From Amyloporia xantha (taxonomy: Eukaryota > Basidiomycota > Agaricomycetes > Polyporales > Adustoporiaceae): DNA of 64,000 nucleotides. The notes under the pieces were generated by a model. That model did not search any database. It was given only the letters and a program-made list of their open reading frames with translations, and was not told the DNA's origin. The stretch is from contig JAYKKR010000044.1 in NCBI GenBank assembly GCA_036971615.1, positions 124,001 to 188,000 of the forward strand. Direction: 5' to 3'. The position numbers and the translations under genes are program-made. Shown piece by piece: positions 32,546 through 45,032 of the stretch (positions are counted from its first letter, which is position 1; each line of letters begins with the position of its first letter).

Positions 32546-35500
32546 ATGGGATCTCGCCCTCGCGGGACTGTCTTCAAGGTGGGACGTGGTGTTCGATTTG
32601 GAACCAGAGTCGAGAAGCGCACTACGCGAGGAGTTGAGTACGTCTTCAAAGACAATCCTCAAGCGTCGCGCTCTCCTAGCCGATCACCCTCAAAATCCCC
32701 CAGTAAACCACGTAATGAAGCCGCGAGCGCGACTACGGCACCTGATGATCAGTATGATGCTCCGCCTATCGAAATGCCCCAGCTTCGACACAAGGTGCAC
32801 GGTAACTGAATTACTATCGAGCGGCATTTGCTCATCGCGTCCCGTTTCACAGGGCCAGAATGACTTTATGCGGGACTGGCTTCCACACCGCGAGGCTTAT
32901 CTCGCCTGCCTGCTGGAGCGGGAAGCACCGCCACCTGACAGACAATGCAGCCAATGCCGTTCCGCGGAGGGTGATTGGCGCTGCCTGGAATGCTACGGAT
33001 GCCCCGTGACATGTCGAGGATGCTTGCAGCGTTCACACATGGTGATGCCGCTTCACCGTATAGAGAAGTGGACTGGTGAATTCTTTACCCCGCGTGGCTC
33101 AATGACGCAGGCGTGCGCATATGGCTTGGGCATGAGGGCCGACCATGTGCCGGAAACGCAGGCCAAGACGCAGGCTACCGCGACTGTTCAGCAATGGAGG
33201 GTCGCGATGAAGAAGAAGCCCCTCTCTCGCCCCCGCCTCTATTCGCCCCCTCCCTTGGACGCGAAACAGACCTCATAGTTGTGGTAGATGTAACCGGTGT
33301 GCATGAGATTGGAGTTGGATGGTGCTCATGCCCTAATGGCGACAGCATGGATAAACAGCTGCTCGCGATGGGTCTTTATCCCGCGACAACATTACGGCCA
33401 AAAACTGCATTCACTTTCCGAGTGCTCGACGACTTTCTCCTTACAAATAAGGAATGCAAGACCTCCGCGATGAGCTATTTTAGCAAGCTGACTCGCGTCA
33501 CCAACAACGCATTTCCGGACAGCGTACCGGTGCGCTCCCCATGGCTGGGGACAAGCATGGATGCTAATGCACCTGGATAGGATCGGTACCGTGAGCTTTT
33601 GCGTCTGTCGCGACAGTGGCGCAATCTCAAGTATCGAAAGTGGCACGGATACGGGCATACAGTAACGGCGCCAATCCCACCAGGGGGATTAGCCATATTC
33701 TGTCCAACATGTCCTCAACCACATATTAATATACCGGAGGATTTTCGCAATGACCCACAACAGTGAGTGCTGCCCATCGCGACCAGCACTAACCAGCCTT
33801 AAACGCGTCGCGACAGGTGGAAGTATATGCGCTCCATTGTGATGGATGGGAACTTCAGTGCGGAGCATCTGCGTATGAGAAATCCTACGGACGATGTGGC
33901 TTTGAGTGACGGACACGGATTTATGGTCGAGGAAAAGCGATACAAGGAACATTTAAAAGTGGCCTTGGAGTTCAAAGAGGTCAGTCGTCCATGGAGTCGC
34001 GGTCGCGCATACCTGATACACAGCTTTGTGTTTGGAATATAGAAATCAGATTGTCATGACCATCGGGCAGTCAGTCAGGCCAATGCCGATCGTCACAACC
34101 TAGAGGCTACAGGCATTGGCGCGGCAGCATGTGCCCGTCATGGGTGTTTTGTCCCTCATGCCGTGGTTGACTTTCAGAAAGGCGAGCGGTTAGTACACTC
34201 GCAACAAGGCCGCGACCGCGACTAATTGTGTGTCTCATGCAGGCAAATGAATATGGACTATTCCCTGAACAGCGTCCTCGCGACGCTGGGCGGAGTGAAA
34301 ATACTCCTTGTGATGTATGATATTATGTGCCAGTACAGCAAGAGGTTGCATCTCAGATTTGAGAAGAATCCATACCTTGAAATGCCACGAGGAGTCAAGA
34401 TACGTAGTGGGATAGGGCTATTCCATGTGCACGGCCATCAAGATAGCTGTTTTCCTCGTTACTCACCCAATTTCATTGAAGGCGCGGGTCAGATAGATGG
34501 CGAGGTAATTGAAACATTATGGGCTCCACTAAATAACATATCAGGAAGCACGCGCGGGATGTCCACAGCGCATAGAAGGGAGGTAATCGACGACCACATG
34601 AATGACTCCAACTGGAAGAAACTAACGGGGATGGGTATGAACGTTGTCGAGCACCTTGTCGCGGCACTGACATTACGCCCATATATATAGGTGCTTCACT
34701 CGTCCGCAAGTGGAAGAAAGCTAAAAATGGACGGCAGGAGAGCTCGGAAGTGCTCGCACAAATGGAAGCCACCGCCAGCGATGAGCAGCTGGAAGCATGG
34801 ACTGCACAGGAGGCGCGCGCAATGGGAAACCGCGACCGCGATGTGCAAGAGATGGATGTTTATGATGTCAAGTTGAAAAAGGGTATGTGCACCATCCATG
34901 TGGGTGATCTCGCGACTTAATTCCCATCGCACAGCCCCTGGAAAGATTGCCATCCAGTTAGCTCTCACTCGCGAGGAGACCGCGGCCGGCCGTCATCAAG
35001 GGGTAGCCCAATGGCTTGCCAATGGACTCAGGATACAGGAAACACAGTATGTTACCTGCTTCAAATGCATGCTGACAATGTACTACCGTGCCTATTCACA
35101 GGCTAAATCTAAGGGCCTTGAAAAAGAAGTTGGGCCGTCATCCCCTCCTCGCGGATCAGCTTCAACTGGAAGAGAAGCGACAGCGGCTGCAAAAACGCAT
35201 TGACACATTTCAGGGGCTGACTTCAACATTCCTGCCTGGTCTTGATGAGGTGGATGCGGACTGTCTCCATGTGCCGTACAATGGTGCGGAGTGGCTGGAT
35301 CTGGAGGAAGAGATTAACCCACTTGAGGAGATGGTCGAGATTGAGAACGAGGCGCGGTTTGAACCGGAGGAGGCAACATTGTGGTTACCATCCGAGCTTG
35401 GCAATGACGTGATGAAGCGGCGACACCTTGAGGAGGTCGCGGAGGAGGAGTTGCGTCTCAGAGAAGGCCAGGCAAACGACGCGCTGCATCTCATTCGACT

Positions 35501-36122
35501 CGCTATTGGATTCAGGTCTGTGCTATATCGCACCGGAGTGCGCGCCGCGACAAGCCAGCGTCTGAAGTTACGCTCATGGGATGAAGTCGCGGTGGTGAAC
35601 AAGACGGTCAATGAAAACGCGCGAGTATACACACAGGCGCGACTCGCCATGGAGGGTTTGGGTGCAGGCGTCGCGACTTTGGGGAAGTATCAGAACCTTG
35701 TGCGCGACAACCTCCGATCCATCACAGCACTTATGGACAACTCAGTGCGTGGAAGCCGTAATTCTGCGCTTTCTTGGATCTGGACTGTGGACTTGGGCGG
35801 AGATGGTGCACAGTCAGACTGGATGGCTGAACGTAAGATTCGGAATACATAAGTGATGTCTGAGCTAATATCGTTCCTCAGTGCACCGGGTCAATTGGCT
35901 CAGGCGCGCGCTCGCCGCGACCGATGGGAGGAGGATTACACTATTCTTATTGCAGAGATGGGCTGGTCGGAAGTCAGCTTCCGCAAACGGAGTTGCGATT
36001 GGCTGTCGCGCGGCAATGTTCCATACATTGGGCGCGGCCACAGGTGTTATGCTCTGCGACAGGCGGCGATGTATACATCCATGGCAGACGCACTGATCGA
36101 GCTTTGTGCTCCCTGCAAATGA
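32546..36122 (+). CDS. Inner KDZ transposase (CxC2 type), one apparent frameshift
   Basis: The start MGSRPRGTVFKVGRG leads exon 1, with a basic N-terminus and SPSRSPSKSPSK. Exon 2 opens GQNDFMRDWLPHREAYLACL and holds the cysteine cluster CSQC...WRCLEC...CRGC with HMVMPLHRIEKW. At about 33091 the frame slips by one base inside a C run; the downstream frame resumes the family sequence (GVRIWLGHEGRPC). Then VDVTGVHE, FRVLDDFLLTNKECKTS, MNMDYSLNSVLATLGGV, YDIMCQY (34318), HGHQDSCFPRYSPNF, GAGQIDGEVIETLWAPLN, and C-terminal exons ending MADALIELCAPCK. KDZ enzymes are RNase H-fold DDE transposases. The shift may be real inactivation or a homopolymer error. Confidence 0.85.
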
Positions 36123-36194
36123 CAGTCTGCTCCATTGTTTCTCTCCTTCGATCAAGGCATTACATAAGTCTCATTTCCCGGAGATGTGCCTGCT

Positions 36195-37466
36195 TTAGTC
36201 ATAATATGTAATGTCCATCCAATGTGGTGCAACTACCCCCATCGCAGCGTGCACGGCATCGCGCATAAAATATGCGTAACAGACTCGATCTCCATCGCAT
36301 GGTCCAACAGAGTGACGAAGAACCTTGCCACAAAGGGCAACCACAGATCCAGGTGGATAATGGACATGGAGACCCACCCCATCCATCTCAAAGACCAGGT
36401 CGCGGTACGATCCGATTGTGGCGAGGAGATCATACCACGGCTTTCGTGAGTTGTTGTCGCGGTGAGGTGGTGTCTCGCGGTTCGATATGATCTGTACGGC
36501 GTTGAATGGGGATCCCCACACCTTCACATCCTCGCAGAGACCAGGGACCTTCTCTAGCTTGAGCATGGTGTCGCGACCAGCCTGGTAAAGTGGGGGTGAA
36601 CTACTGCCAGAATCGCAGACAGAATGGCTGAGGTTTCAGCGATGGCAGACATCCATTGCAGTGCGCTTTCCCTATTGGTCCCCTTCAGACTCGCGGAGTG
36701 CTCGAGGGCATGACTCGGTCCCTGTGCAACATCATTTTCACATGAGCTGCCGATGGTGAGTGTCACACTTACAACGTGACCTTGCTGGTACCATGCGGGG
36801 GATATATTTACAGTGCCTGGTTGAATTCGACACATTGCAGGGTCGCGGAAGAGGCTCGACAATTGTCGCCAACTGCGCGTCCCTTCCTGTGATCCGCCAC
36901 GCAGTCGCGGCCCACACTGCTTGAGTTGCTTGGCTAATAGATCTGTCGCGGCCAGCATTTCGTTCTGGTGTGGATGTGTTAACACACACCATTCAAGTTA
37001 GAATGTTACTTCAGGTGCACCTGCCGTTTTTCAGATAGCAGACCTGGAAGAAGCCAGGCCAGAACCCGCCCGTGCATATCCGTCAGAATGGACGGTTCCC
37101 TCAATGACATCACTTTGTCTGGTAGCAGACGCGGCCACTTAGCGCGCAATGCATCCTCCAACTTGTGGTTCTGACCACTCGCTTGGACGCCTAGTGCATC
37201 TGCATACCTGTCTGCATCCCAAGGGACGCTGACTACTTATCGCATCAGCACCCCATGGCATTACACGGATGAATTGTTACTGTACCGCGATGGAGAAATG
37301 CATGGGCGAGACGGTCTGCAATGACGCTACATTCACCAACGAGATATGTACTAATATTCAGGGAGGATGGCTGTAGTGGCGCGGGTCCTATATCCTTTCG
37401 AAGGATGTGTAATCTTCTACGAAACATGGCTTGCATGTATGCCGCCACCTCGTCGGTTAAGTCCAT
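36195..37466 (-). CDS. TET/JBP-family 2OG-Fe(II) dioxygenase (inner), one apparent frameshift
   Basis: The catalytic exon (36195-36566 and upstream) contains NAVQIISNRETPPHRDNNSR (HxD iron ligands at about 36466-36474), LATIGSY, PPGSVVALCGKVLRHSV (distal His) and DRVCYAYFMRDAV (Arg for 2-oxoglutarate). These are the TET/JBP core motifs. This family oxidises 5-methylcytosine or thymine in DNA. Upstream exons include RIQPGTVNISPAWYQQGHVV (about 36780-36840) and MDLTDEVAAYMQAMF (37466), the furthest start supported by the outer copy. Near 36585 the frame slips by one base in TTT relative to the outer gene. It converges tail-to-tail with the transposase (stops 72 bases apart). Further 5' exons up to about 37900 are possible. 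Confidence 0.8.
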
Positions 37467-37943
37467 CAGCTGTAAGGTTCAGCAACTTGTCGCGATTCAG
37501 GCATAATGGTCACATTGTCGAGATAGCAGCTACCCACAATTTGTGTGAAAACGAGAGCGATGAAATGTTTGTGGAAGTAGCTCCGAGGCCCGTTTACTAC
37601 CTGAGTGCCATGTAGTACATGTGTTTCCAGCATGTCTACCTACATGTATTCACGCGCCCTCTGGAAGAACATTCAGGCACCCGGCGCGCCTCGCCGGAGC
37701 TCAGCTATCTGGCTACCAATGGGAGGACAATGATGTCGGCTTTAAGGCGTAATTGCATTGTCGCGGTGCCGACGCAGGGCGCCACTTGTCGCTTAATGTG
37801 AAACGGTCCACATCGGGCCTGGTCGCGGTTGCAGACGCAATGAGCGCGGTGTTTCACCGATTTGGACTCGCGATGTGTGCCCTGTTGAATTTTCTTATTC
37901 GTACAGCCATTACCTCCCACCAAAAAACCATCCAACCTGCAAA
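37467..37943. other. Intergenic region between dioxygenase and HMG-like gene (inner)
   Basis: A divergent promoter region or additional 5' exons of the dioxygenase. Open frames are short and do not match those in the outer element's equivalent (49703-50153). gtcgcg motifs occur at about 37490, 37760 and 37820. Confidence 0.35.
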
Positions 37944-40900
37944 ATGAGTCTCAAAGGTGCCCACACCAGTTCTTTAGGTGCTGAGCTCGAGCTCTTCAAG
38001 AGTGCCGACCGTAATCAAAGAAAATTAATCGTCGACGCGGCGTTAATCAAGTTACAAACTGCACACCCCACGCTCGTCGACATGGAAAAAGGGGCCTTAC
38101 GAAGGGTACGTCTTCTTCTCTGTTTATCGCGACAACGCTGATACCGGTGCAGCAACTCCTGGAATGGTTCCGTAACAGCAACAGAGGTGATGGGCCGAGA
38201 AAAGCAACTAGATGGGGCGTAAAAGGTCAGGTCCAGAGCAATTTGCACTCGAGAACAGGGAGCTTGTCAAGGCCATGTCTTTGGAGATCACCAATGGGGA
38301 CGCGATTGGAAACAAGAATATCGGCGCGTGGCCGTCCGCGCAAGCTCAACTTTGGAAAGCACTCACTGAGGACGAGCAAACCGCGTATATTGCGAGGGCG
38401 AACGCGCCGACAGCCGCGAAAAGGCCGCTCGTCCTGGCTTCGCAAAAGTTTGTAGTGCCTCTTTGCTGTATCACACCTGTCCCTCATATTTGTGTAGATC
38501 CATCCAAAGGAAATTGGTGCAGCAGCTGAAGGCCTTCACGACTCAGATATACAGCGACTATGGCGTGCGAATGGTTGCGTTCTCCGCCGTTCAGGTTGGA
38601 CCGGACGAAGTCCTCGTAGAAACGTGAGGTCGCGTTTATCTGTAAACGCCTCATGCTGACATAGAATACAGACATGACTACAACAAGGACCTAGAAAATG
38701 CTCCAGCATTTACGGACATGCCGGATTGGAAAGAGAACACATACGAAGAATTCGGCACGTACAGTCGCAACGTATTCTTGGATGGAGAGGTAGCGGACGC
38801 GACAATGGGTACAGCCGCGAGAAAGGCGCGGATCAGGCAGATCATGGACCTCGATGCGGAGGGTCTTCCGTTGATCCCTGATGAGCCTGCGGGTGACGAT
38901 CGCGAGAAGCTCGACGATTTGAAAGCATTGCTTAGGGAGTTCTTGAACATGCATTTTAGTGAGCACATTTCCTTTGTCGCGACAGCCGTCTCTGATGACC
39001 GGACAGAGGCCGCGACTGGAAGTACAAAGGCGCGAGCCCCTTGGACGCATATCACGCAAAATCCTTTCCTATACTTTGACCAAGAGATGACTCCTGAAAG
39101 GATGGGCCTTCGCGATCCTTCTCACATGACCGACGGGCCGCTAAGGAGCCTGCTAGCATACTGGCGCGAGCGACAACTCAGCAATGGGGGTGTCCCCGTT
39201 TCGTTTTAAGGCCTACATGTTAAAACATGACGACGACGGTAATGCGATCATGGCGCCCGCAGTATACGACCAAGCTGTCGTCGAGCGGCCGAAGAAGCAG
39301 ACGCGAAAGAACAAAAAGTCCAAGCCGATGGGGAGCAAGAAAGCCCGTGGCAAACGTCCTGCCCGTCGCGTCCAAGACGAGGATCAGAGTGACGAGTTTG
39401 ATATGGATGTCGGCGCCGAGAGCGATCATTCCTCTGATGATGAGGAGGATGCATCACTCATTCGAATAAAGCCAGCCAGCTGGGCCAAAAACTCGCGCAC
39501 ACGTCGTCATAACTTCCTTGTATCAATAGGCGCGGCGCAGGCATATTTTGAAGCAGTCGAGTTACTCGATGAACTCATGGTGAGTTCACCGCGACGTTAA
39601 TATGTTCCGCGACTAATGCATGCAACTCAGCACGGCACCATACCACACTTCGCGCCCCTTGAGGGAAATGGCTGGACGTGCTGGGATTATGATGACCGCT
39701 ACCTTCCCTCGACAATTCACAGTGATCCTGACGGCCTCGCGGCTGCACTCCGGTGGCTGGGAAGTGCCCCTTATCTCGACAAGACCGCCAGCTTCCCACG
39801 AGACAGTCCTGAGAACAACATAATCGTGGAACAATTTTTACTCATCATCGGCCTTATCACCCGCGAGGCCGATCTTGTGCAATTTGGGTGGGAGGATGAA
39901 GAAGACGCGGTTCAGTCGGGCATCCCAGATCACATTTTGAATTCACAGATTGCATTTATTCCGATTGTGGACGACCAAATTCTTCCAATGGTGATGCTTC
40001 TTCGCGATGTCATGAAGGAGGCCCAGGGATTGGTAAATGCGCCCCCTACAAGTTATGCAGGGAGGGGGTCATCTCGGTCCGGCGTTGAAGGCGCTTCAAG
40101 TTCTTCCCACCTTATACAGGCTCAAGGGTCTCAGGTCAGCTCGGTAATAGCTGTCACGCACAGTCCTGAGATGCAGGAGAGCCTCCAGGAGCAGTTTAGC
40201 ATAGACCGCGACAGGGGCCCCTTGGTATTCGCTGCAGAACCCATGGGCAGCAATGACAACGTCGGCGCGGACAATAATGAGAATGTGGACGTTAATCCAG
40301 AGACACAAAACTTGAAGGACGCATTGGCAGCGGCACTTCTCGCCGTCGAAACATTAAAGAAGTCAAGTGAACAACAAGCCGCAGCCGCGACAGGGAAAGT
40401 CAGTTGCGCTTCGAGGAGGCGAGCCAACCGCGACGGGAAGGAAACACCTCAATGCAGGAGGCCGATACGCATGCTGCAACAAATTCAGATGTCCGCGACA
40501 GGCTAAATCCAGCCCAGCTTGAGATGGAGGCTGTCGCGGCAGCCAAGGAGAACGCACGAATTCAGCAGGAGGCCATCGAAAGGGAAAAAGCAAGGAAGGC
40601 AGCGCAAGTCGCAGCGGAGATGGACGACTTGGCTTGGGCTGAAGGATTGGCGCGAGAGGCAGAGGAGGCTACGAGGGTCGCGGCGCGCGAGGCTAAAGAC
40701 GCGGAGGAGAAGTTGCGCACAAAACAGAATGCAAGGAATAATATTCAACGCCTTGACGCCATGCGTAAGTCGTCCGACGAGAAGGCGGCCGCGGATAAAC
40801 GAGGGAGAATGGCACGCACGCTAGCTCAGCAGGCTCGCGCCGGGACTTCACGGCTTCCTCAAGCTGGACCCATGGCAAGCAGAGGCGAAGAGCCCAAGGA

Positions 40901-41742
40901 GTCTTCACCATCAATAGTGCCCGCAAAGCGCGCTGCTCCTGAATCCGTCGAGGAGCAACGGCAGATCTTACTGGAGCGCGTCAGAAGCCGCTTTGGAGGG
41001 TCACCATTAGTTGCGGACCCTATTCCCCAGAATACACAAACAGCGCCCCCGGTCCTCGAGGGAGAAATACCATGGCGAAATTCAGCTCCACGTCCACCCG
41101 CCGGACGTCCAATGCGTCCAGTTCCCAAAGAGAATCTTGTTGGGGAAGCAGCAACGTTGCTTCTGGTGCCTCGAGCTCATATGCGGTCCGACCAACTGTG
41201 TCGAGTGGAAAGGAGGGCACAGACTCGGATCTCGATGAGCCTCCTCCTGCCCATGCCTGGACGCGGAACATGGCGCGGAAGGAGAAGGACGACATGCTCC
41301 GCGCACCCACCGGTGGATCTGTATCAGATGCTATCGGGAAACCTCGCCACACTCGAGCAAGTGCAAGAGCGCAGGATAAGGGAGCGGATGTCGCTGAGGG
41401 CAGTTCTCAGGGAGGAGTTGGGCCGCGAAAGGATGATAGGACAGCCGCGCGTGGTCGCGGCAAAGCTCGTGCTACCGGTCGCGGACGAGGTGCTGGACGG
41501 GCGCGAGGGGTCGCGGTGGTCGCGGTGGTCGCGGTCGATCCACACTGCCTGTGGTTCAGGAGGACGAAGAGGAGGAAGAGGTTGACGACGACGAAGGGCA
41601 GGAGGAAGCAGAACCTCCGCGAAAGAAAGTCGCGAGACGGGGAATGGACAGAAACGCAAGTAGGGAACGTCTTCAAGTGGTCGCGCCGGAGATGCATCAG
41701 GAATGCATGATCTACGACGATCCCAGTAATTATACTTTATAA
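37944..41742 (+). CDS. HMG-box-like, low-complexity KDZ cassette protein (inner)
   Basis: Multi-exon. The N-terminal exon has DRNQRKLIVDAALIKLQ. An HMG-box-like segment follows (about 38215-38420): EQFALENRELVKAMSLEI, AQLWKALTEDEQTAYIARA. Then MDLDAEGLPLIPDEPAGD, the conserved GLRDPSHMTDGPLRSLLAYW (39108), a Lys/Arg-rich stretch, an acidic run, LAAALRWLGSAPYLDKTA and VEQFLLIIGLITREADLVQF (39740-39890), an Ala/Glu/Lys/Arg coiled-coil segment (40530-40780) and an Arg-Gly-rich tail. The frame jumps near 38215 and again near 41070-41550, so introns, frameshifts or errors exist there. The same domain order occurs at 50154-53431. HMG boxes bind DNA; that role here is inference. Confidence 0.6.
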
Positions 41743-42076
41743 GTCAGATACCTAATACACATGCGCTGTTTACGCGCGCGCGCGACTTTGCCTGCTAGAC
41801 ACATTGGAAACTTCATTATACTTTTGGGGGAGTTGGTATGCTCCTCCCCCGCGGTCGCGACGGTAGTTTACATCAGAATTAACAACGCCTTGCTAATGTA
41901 GACTTCATCCCCACCCTGCTCCACACACTTGCCTATCTACTGAGTATCGGGCGTTCGCCCAGTCGTCGAAGTGGACGCCTGGCTGTCACTGTTGGCCTGC
42001 GACCCCGACGTGAGACGAGACTGTGAGGTGCTGAAGCTGCCGAAAAGACGCGGCGGGACAAAGGCTCGCTCCCTGG
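41743..42076. other. Short convergent intergenic segment
   Basis: Lies between the ends of the HMG-like and Zn2Cys6 genes. It contains gcgcgcgcgcgac and gcggtcgcgacgg, otherwise nothing recognised. Confidence 0.5.
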
Positions 42077-44777
42077 TCAGAACTTGCAGCTGCTGGCGCA
42101 TCCCTCCATCTGGCCAGCGTACCCATCGATCTGTGCGGAAATGGCGTTGAGTGCAGTCTCCACAGTCGAGTTGTCCAGCCTCTGTTGGATCCTCCTCGTC
42201 TCTTCGCGGATGTCCTTGACCGACTGATGGAGCTCCGCAGGCTCGATCGCGATGATACTCTCGGCGAGCTTCTGGATGCGTTGATCCAACGACTCGACGA
42301 CTTTGCCGACCTCCGCATTGTTTTCGCCCACATTCGTCAGTGTCGCGTCCATTCCGTCTTGACGTTCTTCCACTTGCTTGATCCGCGACTGTAGCTCACG
42401 CCCAGTGAGCTCCACAGCGGACATGCGCTCCGTCACCTTGCACAGCTCCGCGTCCGTCGAAGCCATCACGTCGTGGATGTGCTTATCAAACAAGGTCTGG
42501 AGATTCAAAGACGCGTCGATCACAGAGTCGCGGAATTCTTCCTTCGAGACCATGTCGATGGCCTGGCGCTCGTTGATATCCTCCAGCACCGTGACCTTGC
42601 GCTCGAGGGCCTTAACTAGCTCCTGGAGCTTGGTGGCCTCCAGACGGTCTTGATTCGACGGAGCTCCTTGCTGGCTTTCTTCGGCCTCGCTCGCATTCCT
42701 GCCGTCATTGGAGTCGTCGATCAGTTGGTCGGCTTCCTGCTCGACCTCTTGCATGTGATCGGGCTCTTCATTCGCGACCTGCGGAACTCGCGACCCATCT
42801 TCCGCCGGGGGTGTGGAGGTTGCGTGTCGAGGCGTCGCGACAGTGAGCGGGGACGACACGTCGCGAGAAGGCTCGCGTCTTGGTTTCGACGCACACGCCT
42901 CTGGAGCTGACTCGCCCAATTTCTTGGCTTCAGCAATGGCGGCGTTCTTGTATTCCTGCCAAAGCTCCTCTTTGTCGCGAACGAAAACGTAGCGGGGCGG
43001 ATGGGCTGCGAGCTGAGCAGCCAGCTCTGCTTGCTGCTGTTCTTCTCGCAGTTTCGCTTGACTGGGCCTCGCGACAGCGATGGGTGGGATTTCCTCCCCG
43101 TTAACATCGACGGGAGGTGACGTGCGCTCCAAGCGCGGATTACGCTTCGCCCTCTTCTTTTTGGGCGGGCCACTCGCCTCTGTTGCGCGACCCGCTGCCG
43201 CTGCCTTGTCATTCTTGTAGTCCTCGAATGATTGGCCTCCAGGGAGGACGAGCGCGCCCTCATCGTTCTGATGCAAGAACCCCAGCTCGCGGACGAACAC
43301 GCACTCGGTCGGGGGCGCGACCTTGTTCCTCATGCATTCGTCCACGTAATCGTGGAACTTTGTCGCGGCCTCTGTGACGTACTTGTGTCCGGTTATCGTC
43401 TTGCCGGCGGGTGTACGAGGCGTCAGCGAGCACTTGAGTTTGAGTCGAGCGCAGCGCATGCACCGCCCGAAGTACGCAGGCGAGACTTCGCATATCGTCT
43501 TGTTAGTGATACACTGACCGCAGGGCACCACCTGTGGAATACAAATGTGAGTGTAGAACTGATCCAAGGAGGCTCGCACTTACTGAGGCTTTGGCGCACG
43601 CGGTCGCGGCTGCGATTTTCGCGGCTTCGAGTTCCGCCTTTGTGCTGACCTCCTTCTGTTTCTCCTTGTCAGTTCCCGCTTTCGCTCGTGTCGTCCTGCG
43701 CGTGCTAGTCTTGCCTAGGCCCTTCTTCTCACCCCGTCGCGACTGGGCTCCCTCATCCTCGTTCTCACCATCTTCACCCTCGTCGTCCTCATCCTCGTCG
43801 TCCTCATCCTCGTTCTCGTCATCCACACCCTCCTCATTGTTCGCTTCCGGCTCCTCCATGTCATCTCGCATCCGCTTCTTCCCTCCCGTGGCTGCCTTTG
43901 TCCCTCCCGATGCCCCCGTCCTGCTTGGTGCCATGACGTAGACCTTGCGCGTTGGGGCCTTAACTCTCCATTCGTCGCCTGAGTTGTTCACCGCCTTCGC
44001 TGTCGAAGATGGCTTCGCTGGGGGCTGCACTTTGGAGCGCAAAGCGCGCTTTGGCGGACCTATACGCGGCGGCGTCAATGGGCTTGCCGCGGAGGGTGGC
44101 GCTGCGACAGTGGGTTGACGCAAACGGGATTGGCTGGAGGCGTCAGCTTGACGAGAGGGCTTGACGGATTTGGCGGGAGCGGCTTCCCTGTCGCGCTCCA
44201 CAGACGACTTGCGCTTCGTCCCTGCGCGTTTGGATGTAGACGGTTCAGGCGTCGGGACCCGTCGCGTCGTTTTACCTGCAGCGGCAGCAGGAGCCACTTG
44301 TGCTGGAAATACAAAGGTCAGTCAGTGTGCTCGACAAGTCGGAACGCAGTACTCACCTGTCGCGCCCACCACTGCTTCTCACCCAGTCCATCCTGTGCAG
44401 GTGGTGCGGGCACCACATGGACCTTGCGTCTGTACGCGTCGATTTGAGGATCGTCCGCCTTGATGCGGCGCAGATCGGGGTGGTTCGGCGACTCTGCGTA
44501 CTCCCGCGCGGCGCTGAACAGCAAGGCGGGTACGCAAAGTGATGCCCGCACCATCTGGGGCGCGTCGCGAAATACATGCCAGCCCTTTTTCTAGTAACAG
44601 AGGATGGGTCAACCATTAAGCAAGGAGATACACAGGCTCACTCACAAACTCTGCATAGAACGCCTTCTCAAACACGACATACCCCTCTGTGCCAGGGGAC
44701 GGCGCGCAAGAAAGCGCGGCGGCCATGCGCGCGGTCGCGATGTAGATTTGGTTCTGGGTGGAGGCGGCGTCAGACAT
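42077..44777 (-). CDS. Zn(II)2Cys6 coiled-coil protein of KDZ cassette (inner)
   Basis: Four exons. Exon 1 (44777 to about 44665): MSDAASTQNQIYIATARMAA. Exon 2 (about 44590-44360): VRASLCVPALLFSAAREYA and KQWWARQ. Exon 3 (about 44295-43585): Pro/Lys-rich, then a long Glu/Asp tract. Exon 4 (about 43535-42077): CGQC-6-C-9-C-MRC-6-C, exactly the CX2CX6CX9CX2CX6C spacing of fungal binuclear zinc clusters, then about 300 residues of coiled-coil heptads (LQELVKALERKVTVLEDINE). Zn2Cys6 proteins usually bind DNA as dimers through a following coiled coil. Here the cluster is internal, after a novel N-terminal domain. No break was seen. It may bind the element's repeats (inference). Confidence 0.75.
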
Positions 44778-45032
44778 GATCTGTGGAAGGAGCAAGTTTG
44801 TACTAAGAGCAAGAGGAAAGAAAGGGTGGTGGAGGAGGAGGAAGAAAGGACTTGGATGCGCGCGACCTTCAAGTGCTGGACGGGTTGCTAGTTATGTCAG
44901 CAACGGGTCATCTTCTTGTCACGTGCACGTGGTGAAGTCGAATCGAGCGCGACCTCCTTGACTTACCTGCGTTGTTGTGGACATTCTCGAGTACACATCC
45001 CTCCGTCCACGAACATCAATAGCGCGAGCCAT

